From: an uncultured Collinsella sp.
GTDB taxonomy: Bacteria > Actinomycetota > Coriobacteriia > Coriobacteriales > Coriobacteriaceae
Reading direction: 5' to 3'
DNA length: 12,872 bases
Assembly (NCBI GenBank): GCA_902470905.1
Contig: CABRIC010000054.1
Span: 1 to 12,872, forward strand
This document shows positions 1-7,573 of this stretch, piece by piece. Both the position numbers and the translations under genes were made by a program. The notes beneath the pieces are model-generated. The model was not told the DNA's origin. It saw nothing but the letters and a program-made list of their open reading frames with translations, and ran no database searches. How positions within the stretch are numbered: position 1 is the first letter of the stretch; every line of letters begins with the position of its first letter.

Positions 1-43
1 ACAAGGAGTATCGTCGGCAGCGTCAGATGTGTATAAGAGACAG
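1..43. other. Nextera sequencing adapter contamination at contig end
   Basis: This is not genomic DNA. Positions 11-43 match the 33-base Illumina Nextera Read 1 transposase adapter, ending in the 19-base mosaic end AGATGTGTATAAGAGACAG (25-43). Positions 3-10 (AAGGAGTA) match the 8-base i5 index sold as S507/N507, and positions 1-2 (AC) fit the end of the P5 arm. Genomic sequence starts at 44, and the ribF reading frame runs straight into the adapter. Read on the minus strand, the adapter adds the artefact peptide CLLYTSDAADDTPC to RibF. Confidence 0.97.
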
Positions 44-363
44 GCATCGACCCCGGTTTGAGCCAGGGCATGCAGACGGTCGGCCGTCGTCATCAATTTT
101 TGAGCGGGCGAAGGGCTCACCACAACGTCCGGGTCGGGATCGAAGGTAACCACGACCGCCTTACAGCCATGGACACGGGCATCACGGACAAGCGCTTCGA
201 TGAGTTCCTGGTGTCCACGGTGAACGCCGTCGAACACGCCGATGGCAATCGATGCGGCACCCAAGTGCTCACACTCATCAAACGTATCGGCAGCAACGAT
301 GCGAGCCTCGTCCGACTCGCCCGCGAAAAAGACACGCGCGAGCTCGCGAGCGGACAACATCAT
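44..363 (-). CDS. ribF: Riboflavin kinase / FAD synthetase RibF, N-terminal fragment
   Basis: RibF is a bifunctional enzyme that phosphorylates riboflavin to FMN and adenylylates FMN to FAD. Only about 106 N-terminal residues are present, all from the FAD synthetase (nucleotidyltransferase) half. The frame starts MMLSARELARVFFAG and carries the family nucleotide-binding signature IGVFDGVHRGHQ at about residues 41-52, then VVVTFDPDPD and the conserved-looking AQKLMTTADRLHAL stretch. The gene is truncated at 44 by the adapter, so the rest of this domain and the kinase domain are missing. The start overlaps the truB stop: ATG at 363 gives a 4-base ATGA overlap, and a second ATG at 360 is possible. 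There is no obvious Shine-Dalgarno sequence, which suggests translational coupling to truB. The truB-ribF order is standard at the end of this operon. Confidence 0.93.
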
Positions 364-1292
364 CGAACACCGCCGATTGCCTGCGGAAACACGTACTCCA
401 TGACAAAGCGGCCACCCTCAATGCGGGCGAGCGCCTTGAGTCCCCCATCGAGCACCAGCGCAAACGGCGCCTTCGAGGCATCGAAATCGGCAAGCGCACG
501 CTCAACGGGAATGCGTCGGCCGCAGAGAAGGTCGTCGGCAAGATTGCCCGGCAAGTCAACACGCGTGGCGCCCAGGGCCACAATGGGATCCAGGGCAAAG
601 CCAGCGGCGGACTCGGGAGAAAGCTCCTCCACCGCATGACAGGCACCAATGGAAACAACACCGGAGGCCGTGCGGCGCAGCGCGGAAATGTGCGCGGCGC
701 TCTCGCAGGCGCGGCCCAGGTCGCGAGCGAGCGCACGAATATAGGTGCCCTTGCTCACCGAGAACGCCACGGTCCACACACACGTATCACCTTCGCCGCC
801 CACGGCGATCAGGTCAGCGGCATAGACCTCGACGGGGCGCGGAGGTAGGTCCACCGCATTGCCCTCGCGAGCAGACTTGTAGGCGCGAACGCCATTGACC
901 GAGATAGCCGAAAACGCCGGCGGCACCTGCATCTGCGGGCCCAGCATAGCGGCCAAGTGCTCACGGGCATAGGCAGGATCGCGGAGCTCGTTGGCAACAG
1001 CCACTGTGCGGACCGCCTCGCCCTCCGCATCATCGGTATTGGTCTCGGCACCAAACGAGATGTCGGCGACATAGCTTTTGGTATCGAGGGTTAGCATGCC
1101 CAGCAGACGAGTAGCCTGGCCCACGCCCACCACCATGACGCCGGATGCCATGGGGTCGAGCGTGCCGGCATGGCCGACGCGCCGCTCATGGAGGGCGCGT
1201 CGGCATTGCGAGACCACATCGTGGGACGTGCAGCCCACCGGCTTATCGACGGCGAGCAGCATATTCAGTTGAGAAGGCGTACGACGAGCCAT
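360..1292 (-). CDS. truB: tRNA pseudouridine(55) synthase TruB
   Basis: TruB converts uridine 55 in the T-loop of elongator tRNAs to pseudouridine. The 310 residues compare with 314 in Escherichia coli. The N-terminal signature LLAVDKPVGCTSHDVV (about 12-27) is followed by VGHAGTLDPMASGVM, which holds the catalytic aspartate at residue 46. KSYVADISFGAETNTDD near residue 78 is also typical of the family. The short C-terminal part (about 250-310) fits the PUA-like tail. The start at 1292 is chosen because MARR precedes the signature by a normal distance and a weak GGATGG lies 3 bases upstream; Met11 has no better site. It sits 15 bases after nrnA and overlaps ribF by 4 bases, as in a single transcript. 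Confidence 0.96.
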   Translation of the reverse strand: MARRTPSQLNMLLAVDKPVGCTSHDVVSQCRRALHERRVGHAGTLDPMASGVMVVGVGQATRLLGMLTLDTKSYVADISFGAETNTDDAEGEAVRTVAVANELRDPAYAREHLAAMLGPQMQVPPAFSAISVNGVRAYKSAREGNAVDLPPRPVEVYAADLIAVGGEGDTCVWTVAFSVSKGTYIRALARDLGRACESAAHISALRRTASGVVSIGACHAVEELSPESAAGFALDPIVALGATRVDLPGNLADDLLCGRRIPVERALADFDASKAPFALVLDGGLKALARIEGGRFVMEYVFPQAIGGVR

Positions 1293-1307
1293 GTACCATC
1301 CAAAAAG

Positions 1308-2351
1308 TTAAAGCTCGACGGTCACCGAAGCGGGATCCTCCCCTACCAGCTCGGCCAGCATGGGAAGTGCCACGGCGAGCGTCTCGCGAATTGTTCCGTT
1401 GTTGGAAAAGCCGGCGGCGGCATGATGCCCGCCACCGCCAAAGTTGGCAGCAATCTCGGACACATCGAGGTCGCCCTTGGAGCGCAGGTTGCCGCGCACC
1501 TTGGTATCGCCCTCAATGCCCTTTAAGAACATGCAAACCTCGACGCCCATCACCGAGCGCACCACATCGACCAGGCCGTCGCACTCATCCGAGGTGACAC
1601 CGCAAGCCTCAAGGTCACTCTGGTACGCATAGCTATACGCCACGCGCCCGTGGGCCACCGTCTTAATGCGGCCCATAACGATGGACTTGAGGTGCAAAAA
1701 CTCAACGCGCATGCTCTGATATACCTCGAGTGCCACACGCGCCGGATCGGCACCGTGCGCCACCAAGCGCGAGGCCGCATGGAACGCGGCGGCATCGGCG
1801 TTTTGGTACTGAAAACGGCCGGTGTCGGTCACCAAGCCGCACAGCAGGCAGGTCGCAACGCCATCACGTGCGACAATGCCACAATTGTCCAAGAAGCGGT
1901 CGATGATCATAGCGCAGGCTGCAGCTTCGACGCGCCTCAGGCTCAGCTCGGCAAATTCCTCACGCGCCGGATGATGATCGAAGCACACCACATGCGACGA
2001 GCGGCGGAGCACCTCGGCGGAGTTGTTCAGACGCTCGACGACCGGCACGTCCACCGAGATGAACAGGTCCGGATTGCCGGTATACGCAGATGCCGGCACC
2101 AGGCGATCGGAGCCTTCCATAAAGCGGTAGATACGCGGAACCGGGTCATCGTCTGCCAGCAGCAGCGCAATGTCCTTGTTGGGGAAAAACTTCATGAGCG
2201 AAAGGCCCAGACCCAATACGGAGCCCAAGGCGTCGCCATCGGGAGAAGTATGTCCCGAAATCGCAATGGAGGACGCACCCTCGATGAGCTCGAGGATGCG
2301 TCGCTGAATATCTGCAGACTCGCACGAGGCGAGGTCGGCGGAATTAGTCAT
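1308..2351 (-). CDS. nrnA: DHH-family bifunctional oligoribonuclease / pAp phosphatase NrnA
   Basis: NrnA-type enzymes degrade 2-5 nt RNAs (nanoRNAs) and dephosphorylate 3'-phosphoadenosine 5'-phosphate. The 347 residues hold a DHH domain and a DHHA1 domain. Metal-binding motifs are visible: GHTSPDGDALGS with His34, Asp38 and Asp40; Asp101 in ISVDVP; the DHH triplet at 125-127 in VCFDHHPA; and Asp176 in GLVTDTGRF. The C-terminal substrate-binding motif GGGGHHAAAGF covers about 305-315. The start overlaps the 3' end of rbfA by 8 bases, and AGGAGG lies 9 bases upstream inside rbfA, so translation is probably coupled. Its place between rbfA and truB is common in Actinobacteria and Firmicutes. 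The dual activity is inferred from the family; a single activity cannot be excluded. Confidence 0.93.
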   Translation of the reverse strand: MTNSADLASCESADIQRRILELIEGASSIAISGHTSPDGDALGSVLGLGLSLMKFFPNKDIALLLADDDPVPRIYRFMEGSDRLVPASAYTGNPDLFISVDVPVVERLNNSAEVLRRSSHVVCFDHHPAREEFAELSLRRVEAAACAMIIDRFLDNCGIVARDGVATCLLCGLVTDTGRFQYQNADAAAFHAASRLVAHGADPARVALEVYQSMRVEFLHLKSIVMGRIKTVAHGRVAYSYAYQSDLEACGVTSDECDGLVDVVRSVMGVEVCMFLKGIEGDTKVRGNLRSKGDLDVSEIAANFGGGGHHAAAGFSNNGTIRETLAVALPMLAELVGEDPASVTVEL

Positions 2352-2754
2352 CTAAAGCTGCCTCCTGGGCGGCATCCGCTATCGGATAGCCGTCCTCGTC
2401 CTTTTCGATCGCAAGCGTGGCGGGAACGTTTTCCAGCGCACGCGTGATGCGCTCGGCCTCATCGGTCGAGCGATCGATGCGAAAATCGAGCTCGGGCGTA
2501 ACACGCCAATTGAGCGAGCGAGCCAACAGGCTGCGGATACGGCCCTTAGCGCTAGCGAGCGCCTCCATGACCTCGTCGTAGCGGCTCGCATCGCACGACA
2601 CGTACACACGCGCGAACGAACGGTCCACCGCGACCTCGACCGCGGTCAAAGTAACCAGGTCGAGACGCGGATCGGAAACCTCAAAGAGCAGGATATAACC
2701 GAGCTTCTCGCGAAGCTGCTCGCCCAGACGGCGGGTTGCCTGAGTTTGCTTCAT
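2344..2754 (-). CDS. rbfA: 30S ribosome-binding factor RbfA
   Basis: RbfA binds immature 30S subunits through a KH-type fold and assists 16S rRNA 5'-end maturation, notably in the cold. The 136 residues match the family in length. The recognisable core is the N-terminal RRLGEQLREKLGYILL, then VSDPRLDLVTLTAVEVAVD (about 27-45) and FARVYVS, and later LARSLNWRVTPELDFRIDRS. The acidic tail (about 118-136, many Asp/Glu) is unstructured in appearance. It begins 11 bases after infB, and its AGGGGG ribosome-binding site 7 bases before the ATG overlaps the infB stop codon, which suggests coupled translation. IF2 and RbfA both act on the 30S subunit, consistent with their adjacency. Confidence 0.96.
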   Translation of the reverse strand: MKQTQATRRLGEQLREKLGYILLFEVSDPRLDLVTLTAVEVAVDRSFARVYVSCDASRYDEVMEALASAKGRIRSLLARSLNWRVTPELDFRIDRSTDEAERITRALENVPATLAIEKDEDGYPIADAAQEAALDD

Positions 2755-2765
2755 AGCGCTACCCC

Positions 2766-5480
2766 CTACTCGGTACGGGCAACCTGGTCGATGCGGTAAC
2801 CCTCGATCTGGTCGCCGGGCTTGATGTCCTGGAAGTTCTCCAGGCCAATACCGCCCTCAGAACCGCTCTTGAGGCTCTTGGCCTCGTCCTTGTAGTGGCG
2901 CATCGAGGCGATCTTGCCGTTGAAGACCACGATGCCGTCGCGCACCAGACGCACGGAATCGGTCGCGGCGATCTCGCCCTCTTCGACGCGGACACCGGCG
3001 GCGATACCGACTTTGGGCACCTTGAAGGTGTCCAGGACGGTCGCGGTACCCGTGGCGACCTCGACCTCGGTGGGCTTGAGCATGCCGATACGGGCGGCGT
3101 CGAGCTCCTCGAGGCACTTGTAGATGACGTCGTAGCAACGGATCTCGACGCCCTCGCGCTCGGCGGCGGAGCGGGCCTTACCGTCGGGACGGACGCCAAA
3201 GCCGATGATGATGGCGTTAGAGGCGTCGGCCAGGACGACGTCGGTCTCGTTGATGGCGCCGACCGCGGAGTGAATCGTGTTGATGCGCACCTCGGACTGA
3301 TCCATCTTGTCGAGCGAGTCCTGAAGAGCCTCGATAGAGCCCTGGACGTCGGCCTTGATGATCAGGTTGAGCTCCTTGACCTCGGCGTCGGCAATGGTCT
3401 CGAAGAGGTTCTCGAGCGTGACGTGCTTGACGCGGCTCTGCTCCTCGATACGGGCCTTCAGCGAACGCTCGTCGGCCAGCGCACGTGCCTCGCGCTCGTC
3501 CTCGAACACGCGGAACTCGTCACCGGCGTTGGGCACGGACTGCAGGCCCAAAATCTCGACGGCGTCGGAGGGACCGGCCTCGGTGACGGCGCGGCCCTTG
3601 GGGTCGAGCATGGCGCGGACGCGGCCGTAGGTAAGGCCGGCGACCAGCGTATCGCCCACGTGCAGGGTACCGCGGGTCACGAGCACGGTAGCAACCGAGC
3701 CGCGGCCCTTGTCGAGCTTGGCCTCGAGGACGTTGCCGGAGGCAAAGGTGTCCGGGTTGGCCTTGAGCTCGAGCACGTCGGCCTGGAGCAGCACGGTCTC
3801 CAGAAGTTCGTCGATACCGATCTTCTGCTTAGCCGAGATGTTGACGAACATGTTCTGTCCGCCCCACTCCTCGGGGATGACTCCGTACTCGGTGAGCTCC
3901 TGACGCACACGGTCGGGGTTGGCGCCCGGCTTATCGATCTTGTTGACGGCGACGACGATGGGTACGCCGGCGGCCTTGGCGTGGTTGATCGACTCGACGG
4001 TCTGGGGCATGACGCCGTCGTCGGCAGCCACGATCAGAATGACGATGTCGGTCACCTTGGCGCCACGGGCACGCATAGCCGTAAAGGTGGCGTGGCCCGG
4101 GGTATCGATGAAGGTGATCTTGCGGTCGTTGATCATGACCTGCGAAGCGCCGATGGCCTGCGTAATGCCGCCCGCCTCGCCGGCAGCAACGCCGGTGTGA
4201 CGGATGGCGTCGAGCAGCGACGTCTTGCCGTGGTCGACGTGGCCCATGACGGTGACGACCGGGGGGCGCGGCTTAAGGTCGGCGGGATCGTCATAGAACG
4301 AGAAGGTGTTCTCCTCCTCGGGGGTGATGATCTTGATCTGACGACCCAGGTCGTCGGCGACGAGCTCGACGAGGTCGTCGGACATGGACTGCGTCATGGT
4401 AAGCGGCGTACCCAGCAGGAACAGGCGCTTGATGATGTCGTTGGCCGGAACGTCGAGCGCCTCGGCAAGCTCCTGGACGGTAACGCCCTGGGAGACCTTG
4501 ATGGCGTCGAGGTCCTCGGGGTTCACGCCCTGGGCCAGCGCCTCCTCTATCTTGCGCTCCTCCTGAGCCTTGGCAGCCTCGCGCTCGCGCTTCTCCTTGC
4601 GCTTCTTGCGGCGACCGGTGGACTCGCGAGAGGCCTCCTCGACGGCAGCACGAGCCTCCTCGAGCACCTTCTCGCGGCTGTACTCCTCGGCCTCGCGAGC
4701 CATGCGGCTGTAGTGGTCCTCTTCGTTGTTGTGACCGCCCTTGCGCTTCTTGCCCTTGCCCTGCTTATCGGGGTTGGGGAAGTCCATGCCGGCAGCGACG
4801 TTGTTGCTGGCGTTGGTGCGATGGCTGTGCGGACGGCTCTCGGAGGCGTTGCGCTCGGAGTTGTTGTCTGAGGCGTTGCGATCGTTTCGACGGCCACCGC
4901 GGCGGTCGTTGTTGCCGCCACGACGGTTACCGCGCTCGGCGGCGCGCTCGGCCTTGGCCTTGTCCTCGGCGTCCTTCTTCTCCTTGAGCACGGTCTCCTG
5001 TGCGGCGATCTGGTCGAGCAGCGAACGGAAGCGCGAACCGGAGTCGGAAGCGGGAACGGCGCGGCGCTGGGCCTCGCGGGCAGCCTCCTCCTTCTCGCGG
5101 GCAAGGCGCTGCTGCTCGGCCTTCTTCTTGGCCTCGGCCTCGGCGCGGGCAGCCTCCTCGGCAGCCTGGGCTGCGGCAAACTGGCGGCGCTCCTCCTCGC
5201 GTGCCTTCTCGGCGGCGATGCGCTCGCGCTCGGCCTCGGCGGCGCGAGCGGCCTCCTCGGCGGCAGCTGCCTGCTCCTCGGCCTGCTTGGCGGCCTCGAC
5301 TTCCTGGGCGCGGGCCTCGATCACCGAGGCGAGCTGCTTGCGGACCATGGCGACATAGGCGTCCTCCAAGGTGGAGGAAGCGGACTTAGCGGGAATCTTC
5401 ATATCGGCGAGATGACCCATCAGTTCCTTGGAGGTCATGCCGAACTCTTTGGCCAGGGTGGACACACGGACTTTTGCCAT
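2766..5480 (-). CDS. infB: Translation initiation factor IF-2
   Basis: IF2 is the GTPase that places formyl-Met-tRNA on the 30S subunit and promotes 50S joining. At 904 residues it is full length for an actinobacterial IF2. Order of parts: an IF2_N domain (about 1-50); an Ala/Glu/Arg-rich charged helix (about 55-140); an Asn/Arg-rich, RGG-containing disordered stretch (about 183-230); a Lys/Arg/Glu-rich segment (about 240-315); a second IF2_N domain (about 330-380); then the G domain. GTPase motifs: G1 GHVDHGKT at 413-420, G3 DTPGH at 459-463, G4 NKID at 513-516, G5 SAK near 549. Domains II, III and IV follow, ending in a typical C-terminal fMet-tRNA-binding barrel. The start MAKVRVSTLAKEFG has AGGTGA 6 bases upstream. 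It is separated from nusA by 91 bases with hairpins instead of the usual ylxR. Confidence 0.98.
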   Translation of the reverse strand: MAKVRVSTLAKEFGMTSKELMGHLADMKIPAKSASSTLEDAYVAMVRKQLASVIEARAQEVEAAKQAEEQAAAAEEAARAAEAERERIAAEKAREEERRQFAAAQAAEEAARAEAEAKKKAEQQRLAREKEEAAREAQRRAVPASDSGSRFRSLLDQIAAQETVLKEKKDAEDKAKAERAAERGNRRGGNNDRRGGRRNDRNASDNNSERNASESRPHSHRTNASNNVAAGMDFPNPDKQGKGKKRKGGHNNEEDHYSRMAREAEEYSREKVLEEARAAVEEASRESTGRRKKRKEKREREAAKAQEERKIEEALAQGVNPEDLDAIKVSQGVTVQELAEALDVPANDIIKRLFLLGTPLTMTQSMSDDLVELVADDLGRQIKIITPEEENTFSFYDDPADLKPRPPVVTVMGHVDHGKTSLLDAIRHTGVAAGEAGGITQAIGASQVMINDRKITFIDTPGHATFTAMRARGAKVTDIVILIVAADDGVMPQTVESINHAKAAGVPIVVAVNKIDKPGANPDRVRQELTEYGVIPEEWGGQNMFVNISAKQKIGIDELLETVLLQADVLELKANPDTFASGNVLEAKLDKGRGSVATVLVTRGTLHVGDTLVAGLTYGRVRAMLDPKGRAVTEAGPSDAVEILGLQSVPNAGDEFRVFEDEREARALADERSLKARIEEQSRVKHVTLENLFETIADAEVKELNLIIKADVQGSIEALQDSLDKMDQSEVRINTIHSAVGAINETDVVLADASNAIIIGFGVRPDGKARSAAEREGVEIRCYDVIYKCLEELDAARIGMLKPTEVEVATGTATVLDTFKVPKVGIAAGVRVEEGEIAATDSVRLVRDGIVVFNGKIASMRHYKDEAKSLKSGSEGGIGLENFQDIKPGDQIEGYRIDQVARTE

Positions 5481-5501
5481 ATGACTTCACCTACCCTTTC
5501 T

Positions 5502-5562
5502 GGCACCTTGGGTGCCTAGAGACTGAACGAGCGTGGGAGACGCGCCGGGACCCGCCCGGCGC
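5502..5562 (-). other. Two hairpins in the nusA-infB spacer
   Basis: The 91-base gap between the nusA stop and the infB start holds two perfect stems. The first read from nusA is an 8-bp GC-only stem, 5542-5549 with 5555-5562 (5-base loop). The second is a 6-bp stem, 5502-5507 (GGCACC) with 5511-5516 (GGTGCC). Neither is followed by a U-tract, so they are not intrinsic terminators. They could be RNA processing, stability or translation-control structures for infB. Function is inferred from position only. Confidence 0.55.
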
Positions 5563-5571
5563 AACCGCGCG

Positions 5572-6819
5572 CTAGATCAGGTCCTCCGCATCATCGAAGG
5601 CGTCGGTGTCGTGGACACCGCAGAAACGGGAGCCGGGACGAGCCTGGTTGCGGCACTGGATGCCGTCCTCGGACACGTACTCGCAGCGGCGGACGTCCTC
5701 GTCCTCCTCGTCACCGATCAGGTCGGCGGCGGGCTCCTCGTGAACGGGAACGTTCTTGAGGATGTCGGCGGCAAGCGTCTCGGACTTGATGTCGATGTGC
5801 CAGCCGGTCAGGCGCGCGGCGAGGCGGGCGTTCTGGCCCTCCTTGCCGATGGCGAGGGACAGCTGGTCGTCGGGCACGATGACGCCGGCGTAGGCCTTCT
5901 CCTCGTCGATGAGGACGCGGGTGACCTTAGCGGGCGACAGGGCGTTGGCGACGTAGACGGCAGGATCGGCATCCCAAAGGATGACGTCGACGCGCTCGCC
6001 ACGGAGCTCGCCCACGACAGCGCGAACACGGCTGCCCTTGGGGCCGACGCAGGCGCCCACGGGATCCAGACGGTCGTCGAGCGAGTGGACAGCAACCTTG
6101 GAACGCTGGCCAGGCTCGCGGGCGATCGACTTGATTTGGACGGTGCCCTCATAGATCTCGGGCACCTCCTGCTCAAACAGACGACGCATGAGCTCGGGGT
6201 GGGTACGGGAGATGACAATCGGCGGACGGCTGTGCTCGCCGCGAACCGGCTGCAGGTTGGAGTTGGGGTCGCGAACGTCGATGATCACGGCCTTGATGTG
6301 CTGGTTGTGCAGGTAGCGCTCGCCCATCGGACGCTCGTTGCGCTCGTTCTCGTAACGGCGCTGGTCGAAGTGCGGAAGCTCGGCCTCGACGCCCTCGCGG
6401 ATCTTAACGATCGTAAAGTCGGGAGTAGACTGCAGCACGGTACCGCTGATGAGGTCACCGATGCGGCCGGAGAACTCCTCGTAGATCTGCTCGCGGGCGG
6501 AGTTGCGCACGATGGCGTTGATCTCGGCCTTGGCGTGCTGGGCAGCGATGCGGCTCGTGTTCTTGGGGGTGACGTCGATCTCCTCGAACTCGGTGAAGTT
6601 GCCCTCCTCGTCCATGGAATCGTCGATCGGCTCCAGGCGGTAGACGTAGATCTTGCCGGTGGTGCGGTCGATGGTCACCTTGGCGCCCCACTCAAGATGC
6701 AGGATCTCGGCATAGCTCTTGGCAAGCGACTGCTCCAGGCGGTCGATCAGGTAGAGCTGGTCGATGTGCTTCTCCTGGCAAAGCTCCATCAGGGCGGACA
6801 TCATGTCGGATGCTGCCAT
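5572..6819 (-). CDS. nusA: Transcription termination/antitermination factor NusA
   Basis: NusA binds RNA polymerase and nascent RNA and modulates pausing, termination and antitermination. The 415 residues hold, in order, the polymerase-binding N-terminal domain (about 1-115, with LEQSLAKSYAEI), an S1 domain (about 120-190, GDLISGTVLQ), and tandem KH domains (about 195-345, with VGACVGPKGSRVRAVV and SLAIGKEGQNARLAARLTGW). There are no acidic repeats of the proteobacterial kind. Instead an acidic linker leads to a Cys/His cluster, C379-x9-C389-x10-C400-x2-H403, within RRCEYVSEDG...SRFCGVHD, which looks like a small zinc-binding knuckle. The start is one base after the rimP stop, with AAGGA inside the rimP 3' end as ribosome-binding site. 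The next gene is infB, without ylxR. Confidence 0.97.
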   Translation of the reverse strand: MAASDMMSALMELCQEKHIDQLYLIDRLEQSLAKSYAEILHLEWGAKVTIDRTTGKIYVYRLEPIDDSMDEEGNFTEFEEIDVTPKNTSRIAAQHAKAEINAIVRNSAREQIYEEFSGRIGDLISGTVLQSTPDFTIVKIREGVEAELPHFDQRRYENERNERPMGERYLHNQHIKAVIIDVRDPNSNLQPVRGEHSRPPIVISRTHPELMRRLFEQEVPEIYEGTVQIKSIAREPGQRSKVAVHSLDDRLDPVGACVGPKGSRVRAVVGELRGERVDVILWDADPAVYVANALSPAKVTRVLIDEEKAYAGVIVPDDQLSLAIGKEGQNARLAARLTGWHIDIKSETLAADILKNVPVHEEPAADLIGDEEDEDVRRCEYVSEDGIQCRNQARPGSRFCGVHDTDAFDDAEDLI

Positions 6820-6820
6820 C

Positions 6821-7315
6821 TTACTTTCCTTCCTTCGCGGGCTTGAAGTCGTAGGTGGGCTTCAACTTGCACTTTTTAACATCAGAGAAATCGAGGGTGA
6901 CGGACTCGCCGTCCTCGAGCTCGAGGGTCACGTTCGCCTCGGTGGCGGCGGCAATCTTGCCGGCGTACTTGCGACGGCCCTCGGTGGCGGTGGAGGTGAG
7001 CTCACAGTTCTCGCCCACAAAGCGGGCAAAGTCGCACGGGCGGCGTAGCGGGCGCGCCATGCCAGGGCTCGACACCTCGAGCGTATAGCTCGAAGAGATG
7101 GGGTCGAGCTCCTCAATCACATCGCCGACCCACTTGGTGTTGGCCGTGACGTCGTTGAGCGACAGGCTCTGACCCTCGGCACCCTCGATACGCACGCGCA
7201 CGCAGGGGGCCTTGGTGGCACCCACGAGCTCGACGTCGACGATGTCGACATCGTGCTGGGGAGCGACGGCCTCGAGCGCGTTGATGATCGCCTGCTCGGT
7301 CTTGGTCTTGACCAT
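6821..7315 (-). CDS. rimP: Ribosome maturation factor RimP
   Basis: RimP is needed for 30S subunit assembly and acts on the central pseudoknot/S12 region. The product is 164 residues, near the family norm of about 150-160. Family features seen: an N-terminal half ending in VDVELVGATKAPCVRVRIE, then DVTANTKWVGDVIEELDPI and the strongly conserved YTLEVSSPGMARPLRRPCDFARFVG (given here only as a landmark: YTLEVSSPG starts near residue 78), and a C-terminal Sm-like barrel with VTLDFSDVKKCKL. The start at 7315 is preferred over longer in-frame openings because GGAGG sits 7 bases upstream; a longer version would translate through the leader terminator. It is the first gene of the operon. Confidence 0.95.
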   Translation of the reverse strand: MVKTKTEQAIINALEAVAPQHDVDIVDVELVGATKAPCVRVRIEGAEGQSLSLNDVTANTKWVGDVIEELDPISSSYTLEVSSPGMARPLRRPCDFARFVGENCELTSTATEGRRKYAGKIAAATEANVTLELEDGESVTLDFSDVKKCKLKPTYDFKPAKEGK

Positions 7316-7335
7316 TGCGGCACCTCCATCCATAC

Positions 7336-7368
7336 AAAAAAGAAGCGGGGCCGAAACCCCACTTCTTT
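7336..7368 (-). terminator. Terminator-like hairpin in the rimP-nusA-infB leader
   Basis: On the minus strand, AGAAGTGGGG pairs with CCCCGCTTCT (7366-7357 with 7350-7341, one G-U pair, 6-base loop TTTCGG). Two further A-T pairs extend the stem, and it is followed at once by six Ts (7341-7336). This is a textbook intrinsic terminator. It lies about 20 bases before the rimP start and downstream of the best promoter, so it can act as an attenuator of the operon rather than as the end of leuS, which has its own terminator at 7510-7544. Confidence 0.8.
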
Positions 7369-7393
7369 CAATTACAACTTCATTTGCAAGCAA

Positions 7394-7422
7394 ACTATAC
7401 CAATAGCTGCGGAAACGTGCAA
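7394..7422 (-). promoter_or_regulatory. Sigma-70-type promoter for the rimP operon
   Basis: On the minus strand there is a -35 box TTGCAC (7422-7417), a spacer of exactly 17 bases and a -10 box TATAGT (7399-7394). Transcription would start near 7387 and give a leader of about 72 bases containing the terminator-like hairpin. No competing element of similar quality was seen between the leuS terminator and rimP. Confidence 0.7.
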
Positions 7423-7509
7423 GCACAGTACGAACCTGCAGGTCAGCGTGTGCACAGCTTCTCCACAAGAATAGGACAATTGGCCGAAGGCACCTAGGCA
7501 GGTACATGC

Positions 7510-7544
7510 AAAACGAGGGACGACCCAACCGGACCGTCCCTCGT
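7510..7544 (-). terminator. Intrinsic terminator after leuS
   Basis: On the minus strand, 30 bases after the leuS stop, a perfect 10-bp stem ACGAGGGACG / CGTCCCTCGT (7544-7535 with 7522-7513) encloses a 12-base loop and is followed by a short T-run (7513-7510). The T-run is short, but the stem is strong and correctly placed. Confidence 0.75.
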
Positions 7545-7573
7545 CTTCTATGCATCAACTAAGCGAGCAGTGT

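Noticed and set aside
2895..4871. Long plus-strand open frame opposite infB (658 codons); similar ones at 5533-6846, 7550-10240 and 10545-12134
   Set aside because: Each lies antisense to a confidently identified gene. The translations are low-complexity Val/Leu/Gly/Asp-rich sequence, as expected when GC-rich codon bias removes stops from the opposite strand. None shows family motifs.
7372..7383. Three-codon open frame (ATG AAG TTG TAA) in the rimP leader
   Set aside because: It is too short and has no ribosome-binding site; expected by chance.
7376..7510. Initiator tRNA gene upstream of rimP, as in E. coli metY
   Set aside because: No cloverleaf, GGTTCGA-type T-loop or tRNA 3' end was found between the leuS terminator and the promoter.
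6821..7558. A longer 245-residue RimP starting at 7558
   Set aside because: The extra 81 residues would be translated through the promoter, the leader terminator and part of the leuS terminator. GGAGG before 7315 supports the short form.
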